NCBI GenBank assembly: GCA_020062265.1
Contig: JAGUWR010000014.1
Span: 1 to 7,389 of the forward strand
Direction: 5' to 3'
DNA length: 7,389 nt
Source of the DNA: Minisyncoccota bacterium
Lineage (GTDB): Bacteria; Patescibacteriota; Minisyncoccia; UBA6257; GWB1-50-10
Made by a program: the position numbers and the translations under genes. The notes under the pieces were generated by a model. It made no database searches and had not been told where the DNA came from. It was given only the letters and a program-made list of their open reading frames with translations. Positions 1 to 4,716 of this stretch are shown here, piece after piece (position 1 is the stretch's first letter; each line of letters opens with the position of its first letter).

Positions 1-9
1 AATTGGAAA

Positions 10-348
10 TTATTCAATAATTAACCTCTTCATTCTTTTTGCCTGCAATCGATTTTTGGGCAGCATTAGTTTTACCGCATGACGGAGCACCCAAGTCGGT
101 TTTTTTGCGAAAACGTCCTCATATTTCCTGACCTTTAAATGACCGAGAGGGCCGGCATGGCGATAGTACCTCTTCTGCTTAACTTTTCTGCCGGTTAAAA
201 CTATTTTATCCGCGTTTTTAATAATAACCCGATCGCTCCCTTCGAGACGCGGTTCATAGGACGGGTTTTTCTTACCTTGAAGAATGACAGCGATTTCCGA
301 AGCTAAACGTCCCAATCTTTTATTTTTAGCGTCAATTATATAATTCAT
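10..348 (-). CDS. rplM: 50S ribosomal protein L13, short form
   Basis: Large-subunit ribosomal protein L13, an early assembly protein that binds 23S rRNA. The 112-residue product opens with IIDAKNKRLGRLASEIA, has the family-typical IIKNADKIVLTGRK and YYRHAGPLGHLK stretches, and ends shortly after the conserved MLPKNRLQAKRMKRLI. Usual bacterial L13 is about 140-150 residues. This one lacks roughly 14 residues before the VDATGKTLGRLA-like start and the usual C-terminal tail with its YAG-x-HPH-type motif. The ATG follows the rplQ stop by 26 bp, so no longer in-frame start fits. That gap holds an imperfect inverted repeat (349-357 against 365-373, 8 of 9 pairs) and no Shine-Dalgarno sequence. rpsI (S9) normally follows and would lie just past the left edge. 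Identity is secure; the shortening appears to be real divergence, not a frameshift. Confidence 0.96.
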   Translation of the reverse strand: MNYIIDAKNKRLGRLASEIAVILQGKKNPSYEPRLEGSDRVIIKNADKIVLTGRKVKQKRYYRHAGPLGHLKVRKYEDVFAKKPTWVLRHAVKLMLPKNRLQAKRMKRLIIE

Positions 349-374
349 AGGTCTTATTGAACTTATAAGTCCTA

Positions 375-725
375 TTAGACGAATTCTATGTAAGCCATCT
401 TGGAACCGTCGCTTTGGCGACGCTTAGTGAGTTTTATAATGCGGCTATAACCGCCAACCCGGCCAGCATAACGAGGGGCAATTTCGTGATACAGTTTGTA
501 AGCCGAATCTTTCGGCAACTTTTGAAGAAGCAAACGGAGACCGGCTAGATTCTGTTTTTTGCCGCGGGTTATCAAACGCTCAATAAAAGCTTTCAATTCT
601 TTGGCTCTTGATTCGGTTGTTAAAATCTTACCGTGTCTCACCAGATTATTGGCTAAAGATTTTAAAAAAGACTTCCGCTGGCCCCGCATTCTGCCAAATT
701 TTCTTCCTTTTTTGAGATGCCGCAT
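375..725 (-). CDS. rplQ: 50S ribosomal protein L17
   Basis: Large-subunit protein L17, located near the polypeptide exit tunnel. The 116-residue product starts with the diagnostic MRHLKKGRKFGR and continues with the LANNLVRHGKILTTESRAKELK block, then GGYSRIIKLTKRRQSDGSKMAYIEFV at the C-terminus, matching the compact bacterial L17 core. It follows rpoA with a 17-bp gap, the standard alpha-operon order. The spacer carries two tandem copies of TTACTAA (minus strand, 742-729) ending 3 nt before the ATG, and no Shine-Dalgarno motif. Stop is TAA. Nothing is missing from the protein. Confidence 0.97.
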   Translation of the reverse strand: MRHLKKGRKFGRMRGQRKSFLKSLANNLVRHGKILTTESRAKELKAFIERLITRGKKQNLAGLRLLLQKLPKDSAYKLYHEIAPRYAGRVGGYSRIIKLTKRRQSDGSKMAYIEFV

Positions 726-742
726 GGATTAGTAATTAGTAA

Positions 743-1504
743 TTATTTTGTCTTTTTTCTTTTCTTCTCTTTTTTTTCTTCAACTATCGGGAGGTTAATT
801 TTAATTTGAGTAACTTCAATGTCTGAAATTTTATTGAAGTGATCTTTCAAAACATTGCTCGCCTTATGAAGCGCTTCCGAGGGGATAATAGAACCATCGG
901 TTTCAACATCGAGTTTAATTCGGTTGTAGTCGGTCCGGTCGCCGACACGCATATTCTCTACCTCAAAAGCCACCCTAACAATTGGCGAAAAAACTGCATC
1001 AAGAACAATCGTCCCGACTTGAAGGCGTTCCAAACGTCTGGCTTCGGCCGACACATAGCCCGACCCCTTCTCCACGGTAAGCTCCATATCAAGCTCCGCA
1101 TCCTTCGAGGTAAGAGTGGCGAGATGGAGATCGAGATTGACCACACTGACCATCGTCGTCTGCTTGATATCGGCGGCGGTCACCGCCCGCTCACCTTTCA
1201 CTTTAAGAGTCAAAAGTTGCGGCTCATCGGCAAAGAAATGAAACCGCACCTTCTTGAGGTTAAGAGTTAGCTGGACTATGTCTTCTACCATTCCGGGCAG
1301 AGTCGAAAATTCGTGGTCCACGTTCTTAATTTTGATCTGGGTAATCGCTGCTCCCGGCAAAGAAGAAAGTAATGCCCGTCTTAAGGCATTACCTATGGTG
1401 AGACCATAGCCGGTGTAAAGACCTTCGATGTGAAAAACGCCGACGTTGCCTTTTTCTGAAATTTTTTTAATAACGACCGTATCGCTAAGATGGACGTATT
1501 TCAT
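743..1504 (-). CDS. rpoA: DNA-directed RNA polymerase subunit alpha lacking the C-terminal domain
   Basis: Alpha subunit, whose N-terminal domain dimerises and nucleates assembly of beta and beta'. The 253 residues cover the whole alpha-NTD: the TIGNALRRALLSSLPGAAIT dimerisation/assembly helix (residues 36-55), HEFSTLPGMVEDI (64-76), VTAADI (108-113), GSGYVSA (147-153) and the closing VETDGSIIPSEALHKAS (200-216). After about residue 235 there is only a lysine/glutamate-rich tail (EEKKEKKRKKTK). The usual linker and roughly 75-residue helix-hairpin-helix CTD, which contacts UP-element DNA and activators, are absent. Usual length is about 310-330. rplQ starts 17 bp after the stop, so no CTD is hidden downstream in another frame. 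The ATG lies 14 bp after the rpsD stop without a Shine-Dalgarno motif. Identity is certain; loss of CTD function is inferred from its absence. Confidence 0.97.
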   Translation of the reverse strand: MKYVHLSDTVVIKKISEKGNVGVFHIEGLYTGYGLTIGNALRRALLSSLPGAAITQIKIKNVDHEFSTLPGMVEDIVQLTLNLKKVRFHFFADEPQLLTLKVKGERAVTAADIKQTTMVSVVNLDLHLATLTSKDAELDMELTVEKGSGYVSAEARRLERLQVGTIVLDAVFSPIVRVAFEVENMRVGDRTDYNRIKLDVETDGSIIPSEALHKASNVLKDHFNKISDIEVTQIKINLPIVEEKKEKKRKKTK

Positions 1505-1518
1505 AAATTTCTAATAAA

Positions 1519-2127
1519 TTAGCGGCTATAAAATTGAACGACCAAATTTATATCAAAAGGAAAAATGAACCTTTCGCCGCCGGGTTCTGCCACGCACTGG
1601 CCCTCGAATTTCTCCTTATCCAACTTAAGCCAGGACGGCGGTTCGTATTGTTTCAGACGCACTGGCAAATCCTCAAAAATCTCCAGCTGGCGTGACTTGG
1701 AACGAATGCCGATAGCGTCGCCTATTCTAACATAATATGAAGGAACTGTCATTTTGCGGCCGTTAACGGTGGTATGGCCATGCGAAATAAGTTGACGGGC
1801 AATCCGCGGCGAAGCAGCCAAACCGAGAAGATGGACTACCCGATCAAGCCGGCTTTCGAGAACTTTAATTATTTTGTTGGGGTCTCGCATCTTTTTAAAA
1901 AGATTCTGCATTTGGCGGTTGGTGAGGCCGTAAACAATTTGAATTTTTTGCTTCTCGCGCCACTGTTTGCCGTATTCGCTCACCGTATGCCGCTTCTGAC
2001 CGTGGACGCCGGGCCGATAGGGATGGCGGACGGTAACGCATTTTGGAGAATTACAACGCTCCGCTTTTAAAAAAAGTTTTACCCCTAAGGCCCGTTCTTT
2101 TTTTTCTATAGCTTTTATTCTACTCAT
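1519..2127 (-). CDS. rpsD: 30S ribosomal protein S4
   Basis: Primary 16S rRNA-binding protein that nucleates 30S body assembly; in some bacteria it represses its own operon. The 202 residues show the S4 N-terminal domain (VKLFLKAERC, YRPGVHGQKR, SEYGKQWREKQK, YGLTNRQMQNLF), then the S4 RNA-binding fold at about 92-145 (SRLDRVVHLLGLAASPRIARQL, HGHTTVNGRKMTVPSYYVRIGD), and the usual C-terminal ending INLVVQFYSR. Cys25 and Cys30 match the second pair of the zinc site of Cys4-type S4 proteins, but the first pair (normally a CxxC near residues 9-12) is replaced by IEKKERALG. The ATG overlaps the rpsK stop as ATGA, implying translational coupling. Stop is TAA. Confidence 0.97.
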   Translation of the reverse strand: MSRIKAIEKKERALGVKLFLKAERCNSPKCVTVRHPYRPGVHGQKRHTVSEYGKQWREKQKIQIVYGLTNRQMQNLFKKMRDPNKIIKVLESRLDRVVHLLGLAASPRIARQLISHGHTTVNGRKMTVPSYYVRIGDAIGIRSKSRQLEIFEDLPVRLKQYEPPSWLKLDKEKFEGQCVAEPGGERFIFPFDINLVVQFYSR

Positions 2128-2576
2128 ACTCTTCTCACTTTTCGCGGCCGCGGACCATTATGAGGTATCGGCGTCACGTCTTTAAGAGAGGTGATATTCA
2201 ACCCTTTAGCCGCCAGTGACCGGATGGCCGCATCACGGCCGCTCCCCAATCCGCGAACCAAAACCTCAACATCAGTCGGCCCGGAACGCTGAATCTTCTG
2301 AACAATGGCTTCGGCCACCTTGGAAGCGGCAAAAGGCGTTGCTTTTTTCGGCCCCGAGAAGCCGATCGAACCGGACGACATCCAGGTGATAACGTTGCCG
2401 CGATTGTCGGTTACCGTAATCATAGTGTTGTTATAGGTGGCATTAATGTAAATGCGGCCCTGCTCCACTTTTTGTTTAACCGCTTGCTGAGTTTTTTTAG
2501 CCAGAGTGGTTTCAAGAGATTCGGTTTCTTTTAACAGCTCCTCTTTTGATTTTTCGACAATTTTTTTCTTCCCCAT
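2124..2576 (-). CDS. rpsK: 30S ribosomal protein S11
   Basis: Small-subunit platform protein S11, near the mRNA exit and the decoding-region 16S rRNA. The core is unmistakable: RIYINATYNNTMITVTDNRGNV (from residue 41), SSGSIGFSGPKKATPFAAS, VRGLGSGRDAAIRSLAAKGL, and the terminal PIPHNGPRPRKVRRV. At 150 residues it is about 20 longer than the usual 129; the extra is a charged, helix-prone N-terminal extension (residues 1-38, KSKEELLKETESLETTLAKK). The ATG is the first in-frame start after the 128-bp repeat-filled gap behind rpsM, and no Shine-Dalgarno sequence is seen. The gene ends in TGA inside the ATGA overlap with rpsD. That the protein ends exactly at the conserved RRV confirms TGA is a stop in this genome. 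Confidence 0.97.
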   Translation of the reverse strand: MGKKKIVEKSKEELLKETESLETTLAKKTQQAVKQKVEQGRIYINATYNNTMITVTDNRGNVITWMSSGSIGFSGPKKATPFAASKVAEAIVQKIQRSGPTDVEVLVRGLGSGRDAAIRSLAAKGLNITSLKDVTPIPHNGPRPRKVRRV

Positions 2577-2582
2577 GGGAGT

Positions 2583-2703
2583 ATTCGCGAATAATGCTAA
2601 TAGTATTCACTAATAATGCTAATCTTTGGCAAATAACGCGAATTAGCTTTCATTAGTATTATTTAGATTCGCATTATTTGCGAGTCAATTCGCGTTATTC
2701 GCG
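2583..2703. repeat. Nested direct and inverted repeats in the rpsM-rpsK gap
   Basis: The 128-bp spacer is built from related AT-rich words. A 12-mer AATAATGCTAAT occurs twice directly (2590-2601, 2612-2623) and twice in inverted form with one mismatch each (2652-2663, 2667-2678). A perfect 13-bp inverted repeat, AATAACGCGAATT, pairs 2632-2644 with 2687-2699 around a 42-nt loop, and ATTCGCGAAT at 2583-2592 is a 10-bp palindrome. On the minus strand a TTGACT box (2688-2683) has a weak TAAATA at a 17-bp distance, so an internal promoter is possible but poorly supported. The RNA could fold into a multi-arm structure in front of rpsK. Function is unknown: attenuator, processing site and dispersed intergenic repeat are all possible. 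Confidence 0.8.
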
Positions 2704-2704
2704 A

Positions 2705-3088
2705 TTACTTTAATTCAACTTTCCTCTTGCCGCTGCCGGCGGTCTTGCGAACGTTGCCGCGGACGGTTCGGGAATTGGTTCGCGTTCGCTGGCCTCTGAC
2801 CGGCAGCCGTCGGGCATGACGAATGCCGCGATAGGCCTTAATCTCAATCAGCCGATTGACGTTCTGGCGAATAACCCGGCGCAGTTCGCCTTCAATCTTA
2901 TAGTTTCGCTCGACGATACCTTGGATTTTATTGATCTCCTCCGGGGAGAGATTTTTGGCGCGCTTGGATGTTTCCAAGCCGGCCTCGGCGATAATTTTTC
3001 CCGCCCCGGTTCTGCCAATACCATAAATATAACTCAAACTAATATCAATCTTTTTATTATCGGGTATGTTTACGCCTAAGATTCTCAT
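2705..3088 (-). CDS. rpsM: 30S ribosomal protein S13
   Basis: Head protein of the 30S subunit, contacting the P-site tRNA and forming inter-subunit bridges with the 50S. The 127-residue product begins MRILGVNIPDNKKIDISLSY, then the helix-two-turn-helix segment IYGIGRTGAGKIIAEAGL, the SPEEINKIQGIVE helix, the EGELRRVIRQNVNRL region, and the basic tail RGIRHARRLPVRGQRTRTNSRTVRG, all diagnostic of bacterial S13. Length is normal. The ATG lies 2 bp after the rpmJ stop (TAAAAATG junction), so translation is probably coupled. Stop TAA is followed by the repeat-rich spacer before rpsK. Confidence 0.97.
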   Translation of the reverse strand: MRILGVNIPDNKKIDISLSYIYGIGRTGAGKIIAEAGLETSKRAKNLSPEEINKIQGIVERNYKIEGELRRVIRQNVNRLIEIKAYRGIRHARRLPVRGQRTRTNSRTVRGNVRKTAGSGKRKVELK

Positions 3089-3090
3089 TT

Positions 3091-3204
3091 TTATCCTTGT
3101 CTCTGCTTATGTTTTGGATTCTGGCAAATAACATAAACTCTGCCGCGGCGACGCACGGTCTTACAGTTCTTGCAAATTTTTTTTACTGACGCTCTAACTT
3201 TCAT
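3091..3204 (-). CDS. rpmJ: 50S ribosomal protein L36
   Basis: Small zinc-ribbon protein of the large subunit. Translating the minus strand from the ATG at 3204 gives a 37-residue product starting [19 protein letters not shown] and ending [10 protein letters not shown]. Cys11, Cys14, Cys27 and His32 form the classic C-C-C-H zinc site of zinc-binding L36. Length is standard (37-38). The gene is wedged between infA and rpsM with 2-bp gaps on both sides, and both junctions read TAAAAATG. The infA-rpmJ-rpsM order is conserved across bacteria, which supports the call despite the small size. Confidence 0.97.
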   Translation of the reverse strand: MKVRASVKKICKNCKTVRRRGRVYVICQNPKHKQRQG

Positions 3205-3206
3205 TT

Positions 3207-3425
3207 TTAAAGCCTTCGGACTATCCTTCCTCGTCTGTCGTTTAAATCCGGCATTTCTATCAGCACCCGATCGCCGGGAATGACGCGAATGCGATTCAAT
3301 TTCATCTTCCCGCCGAGGTAGGCAAGAACCTCTCGTTCGCCTTCGAGCTTCACCCGGAAGAGCAAGCCCGGCAGCGCTTCAATCACCAGCCCTTCGATTT
3401 TGAATGCCTTTGAATTAGAAACCAT
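3207..3425 (-). CDS. infA: Translation initiation factor IF-1
   Basis: IF-1 binds the 30S A site and cooperates with IF-2 and IF-3 in start-site selection. The 72 residues form one OB-fold: [21 protein letters not shown] at the start, [25 protein letters not shown] in the middle (the GKMxxNxIRxxxGD signature), and GRIVRRL at the end. Length matches the family. The ATG is directly preceded by TTACTAA, with no Shine-Dalgarno sequence within reach. A candidate promoter sits about 30-55 bp upstream in the 48-bp gap after rpsP, making infA the likely first gene of the infA-rpmJ-rpsM-rpsK-rpsD-rpoA-rplQ-rplM unit. Confidence 0.97.
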   Translation of the reverse strand: MVSNSKAFKIEGLVIEALPGLLFRVKLEGEREVLAYLGGKMKLNRIRVIPGDRVLIEMPDLNDRRGRIVRRL

Positions 3426-3453
3426 TTAGTAACGAGTGGGGTGAATTTATCTT

Positions 3454-3481
3454 ATTATATCTCCTGATATAAATCAAGCAA
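3454..3481 (-). promoter_or_regulatory. Candidate promoter of the infA operon
   Basis: On the minus strand a perfect TATAAT (3459-3454) sits 16 bp after TTGCTT (3481-3476, three of six matches to TTGACA). The -35 box overlaps the 3' end of rpsP. A 7-bp inverted repeat, TTATATC/GATATAA around TCCT, overlaps the -10 box. The predicted start would lie near 3447, giving a leader of about 20 nt before infA. The -10 is strong and the -35 is weak. Confidence 0.45.
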
Positions 3482-3785
3482 CTGCTTTCTCTTCTGGTTT
3501 TGCTCCCTCTTTGGGTTTCTTAGATTTGGCATGAACCGGAATTTTCGGCCCTTTCAATATACCCGCTTTCACCAAAAGGTTGTAAACCGAATCGGTCGGC
3601 TGAACACCGACTTTAAGCCAATACTCAACCCGTTCTTTCTTCAAATTAAAACTATCGGTATGGGGATTAAGCCAGCCCAAATCTTCCACAAACTTGCCCC
3701 GGAGCTTGGAACGTTTTTCGGCAACAACCACCCGGAACGAGGCCTGACCTTTCTTGCCGACTCTTCGTAATTTAATCGCTAACAT
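3474..3785 (-). CDS. rpsP: 30S ribosomal protein S16
   Basis: Small-subunit assembly protein S16. The 103-residue product starts MLAIKLRRVGKKGQASFRVVVAEKR, continues with FVEDLGWLNPHTD and ERVEYWLKVGVQPTDSVYNLLVKAGIL, all characteristic of S16, and ends in a charged tail (KSKKPKEGAKPEEKAVA) absent from the shortest homologues. The ATG is 1 nt after TTACTAA and has no Shine-Dalgarno sequence. An upstream TTGACT/TATTAA promoter candidate would put transcription start 1-3 nt before the ATG, suggesting a nearly leaderless message. Stop is TGA. Sitting directly before infA is unusual: rpsP more often neighbours ffh, rimM, trmD or a KH-domain gene, while infA usually follows secY-adk-map. Confidence 0.97.
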   Translation of the reverse strand: MLAIKLRRVGKKGQASFRVVVAEKRSKLRGKFVEDLGWLNPHTDSFNLKKERVEYWLKVGVQPTDSVYNLLVKAGILKGPKIPVHAKSKKPKEGAKPEEKAVA

Positions 3786-3793
3786 CTTAGTAA

Positions 3794-3822
3794 TTAATAA
3801 TAGGTAATTAGCAATTAGTCAA
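3794..3822 (-). promoter_or_regulatory. Candidate promoter of rpsP
   Basis: TTGACT (3822-3817 on the minus strand, five of six matches to TTGACA) is followed after 17 bp by TATTAA (3799-3794, four of six matches to TATAAT). The expected start near 3787 is within a few bases of the rpsP ATG at 3785, so the transcript would be leaderless or nearly so. A TATTAT alternative lies only 14 bp from the -35 box and is less likely. Confidence 0.45.
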
Positions 3823-3859
3823 CTTTATCTGTTTTATCTTTTGGCTGGTTTTTAATCAT
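3815..3859 (-). CDS. Possible 14-residue micro-ORF
   Basis: The minus strand has a good Shine-Dalgarno sequence (GAGGA, 3870-3866) six bases before an ATG that opens MIKNQPKDKTDKVD and stops at TAA. It is one of the few starts in the window with such a site. The product is short and hydrophilic, with no recognisable family. Its start overlaps the TGA closing the read-through frame of the YjbQ remnant (ATGA), and its stop runs into the candidate rpsP -35 box. It may be the stump of a lost gene or a leader peptide; it may also be chance. Confidence 0.2.
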   Translation of the reverse strand: MIKNQPKDKTDKVD

Positions 3860-4080
3860 ATTAATTCCTCACCGGAAACTAATCTTTTAAGAAAATTTAA
3901 TCAATCTTCTTTTAAACCCTTTTCGTTTTCGGTTAACAAAATGCCGGCTGTTGAATGCGGCTCAAATACTAAAACCAAGCCGTCTTTAACGCCGTTTTCT
4001 TTTACTATTTTCTCGGCTTCATCCGTAATATCAATCAACTGATATTTTTCTCGGCTTGAAACATTAATTTCGCTTATCAT
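3856..4080 (-). pseudogene. YjbQ/UPF0047-family remnant with an in-frame stop
   Basis: From the ATG at 4080 the frame encodes 59 residues: MISEINVSSREKYQLIDITD, then VKDGLVLVFEPHSTAGILLTEN and EKGLKED. This is the N-terminal half of the YjbQ/UPF0047 fold, including the PHSTAG segment typical of the archaeal-like branch. At TGA (3903-3901) it stops. Reading on in the same frame gives LNFLKRLVSGEELI before a second stop at 3856, which fits the family pattern in which the acidic ED is followed by W and an amphipathic helix. So TGA looks like a mutated Trp TGG. The C-terminal half, including the expected conserved His/Asn residues and GTWQ strand, is missing. Family length is about 130-140. An upstream in-frame stretch back to 4191 adds 37 residues with no recognised homology. 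Family function is unsettled (weak thiamin phosphate synthase activity reported); this copy is probably inactive. Confidence 0.65.
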
Positions 4081-4283
4081 TTTTTTTAGATTTTTTGCTT
4101 TTTGACATTCCATATTCTCCAAATTTTCTTGCCATCCAGTAAGTTTGATTTCCTTCGGGGCGTGGTGGGTGGTTTTCTCCTGCCGCCGCAAAATTTTGTG
4201 CTAACTTCGGCCTAAATTTTGCCTGCAACTTCTTTTTTAATCTGTATAATTTTACTGGCCTAATTTTTTGTTGGCCACTTACC

Positions 4284-4321
4284 AAAACATTCTAACATTC
4301 TGCAGAATGTTAGAATGTTTT
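4284..4321. repeat. Perfect 38-bp palindrome, possible bidirectional terminator
   Basis: The 19-base arm AAAACATTCTAACATTCTG (4284-4302) is followed immediately by its exact reverse complement (4303-4321), with no spacer and CTGCAG at the centre. Each arm holds a tandem ACATTCT word. Transcribed from either strand it forms a long AT-rich hairpin ending in four U residues, so it could terminate the ArsR transcript, though the stem is GC-poor and the U-run short. A protein-binding site or a remnant of a mobile element's ends are alternatives. Confidence 0.85.
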
Positions 4322-4334
4322 ATTTAATCCCTGT

Positions 4335-4363
4335 CCCGTAGTAAGCTTCGCTGTACTACTGGG
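4335..4363. repeat. Hairpin downstream of the ArsR-type gene
   Basis: CCCGTAGTA (4335-4343) pairs with TACTAC-T-GGG (4354-4363) with one bulged T; the loop contains a small AGC-TTC-GCT stem. No U-run follows on either strand, so it is not a standard intrinsic terminator. A second small stem, GTGGAT/ATCCAC with an 8-nt loop, follows at 4379-4398. Confidence 0.6.
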
Positions 4364-4395
4364 GGCCTTCGGGTCGCGGTGGATTATTTTTTATC

Positions 4396-4425
4396 CACAG
4401 AATAATTCTATGGAATTGTTCTGTG
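4396..4425. promoter_or_regulatory. Second operator-like palindrome behind the ArsR-type gene
   Basis: A 30-bp imperfect palindrome (13 of 15 pairs), CACAGAATAATTCTA facing TGGAATTGTTCTGTG. Bases 4404-4424 are an exact inverted copy of 4720-4740 in the promoter region of the ArsR-type gene. It begins 15 bp beyond that gene's stop codon. It is probably a second binding site for the same regulator, or the other end of a duplicated or mobile segment. Confidence 0.55.
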
Positions 4426-4440
4426 CCGGTATTTCATATT

Positions 4441-4707
4441 TTATTTAAGAATATGATTTAAAATTTTACGAAAGTCGTTTGGCATTTGGGGGTTGAGAGA
4501 ATAAAACACGTGGCCGGCCATTCCCTGTGCTTCCAAAACGTCCAGATTTTTAAGCATGGCTAAATGGCTGGACGTGGCTTTGAAGGAAATCTTTAAGCTT
4601 TCCGCGATGTCGCCTACATTCATCTTGCGGCCGTCGGAAAGAAATCCAATGATTTTCAGCCGATTGATATTAGCTAAAGCTCTAAAGACAACTGTCCATC
4701 TTTTCAT
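4441..4707 (-). CDS. ArsR-family winged-helix transcriptional regulator
   Basis: Small DNA-binding regulator. From the ATG at 4707 it has 88 residues: a first helix with FRALANINRLKIIGFL (the ALANxxRLxIL signature of ArsR/SmtB proteins), then MNVGDIAESLKISFKATSSHLAMLKNLDVL as helix-turn-helix with recognition helix, then AQGMAGHVFYSLNP as the beta-wing and a final helix FRKILNHILK. No cysteine lies in the fold, so the CxC-type metal site is absent and the signal is unknown. The frame stays open to TTG 4746, with another ATG at 4734. I prefer 4707 because the interval 4717-4746 reads as promoter plus palindromic operator, and no start has a Shine-Dalgarno sequence. A C-terminal remnant of a paralogue lies just upstream. 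Probably autoregulated; other targets cannot be seen. Confidence 0.8.
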   Translation of the reverse strand: MKRWTVVFRALANINRLKIIGFLSDGRKMNVGDIAESLKISFKATSSHLAMLKNLDVLEAQGMAGHVFYSLNPQMPNDFRKILNHILK

Positions 4708-4716
4708 GTTATTACT

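Larger units (their letters stand above)
4081..4440. other. Gene-poor stretch with hairpins
   Basis: No convincing gene. Two open frames on the minus strand (to 4191 and to 4285) encode basic, low-information peptides with no recognised domain and no good start context. The left part (4081-4283) shows only AT-rich sequence with short palindromes such as CAAAATTTTG near 4190-4199. The right part (4284-4425) is dense in inverted repeats: a perfect 38-bp palindrome, two smaller hairpins and an operator-like palindrome, listed separately. The stretch separates the ArsR-type gene from the YjbQ remnant and looks like regulatory or decayed DNA. Confidence 0.5.

Noticed and set aside
839..1270. 143-codon open frame on the plus strand inside rpoA
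   Set aside because: Antisense shadow of a certain rpoA gene; no family resemblance and no start context.
2577..2704. CRISPR-like array in the rpsM-rpsK gap
   Set aside because: Repeats are 12-13 bp, in mixed orientation and with irregular spacing; there are no uniform spacers.
3901..3903. UGA read as Gly or Trp (recoded genetic code) or as selenocysteine
   Set aside because: rpsK, rpsP and rnc all end at TGA at the natural protein end, and no selenocysteine insertion hairpin or selenoprotein context was evident.
4081..4191. N-terminal extension of the YjbQ frame to a TTG at 4191
   Set aside because: The 37 extra residues resemble nothing in the family, and ATG 4080 matches the usual family start.
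4064..4285. 73-codon basic frame on the minus strand overlapping the YjbQ start region
   Set aside because: No recognisable domain, low-complexity lysine end, and it begins beside the 38-bp palindrome without a ribosome binding site.
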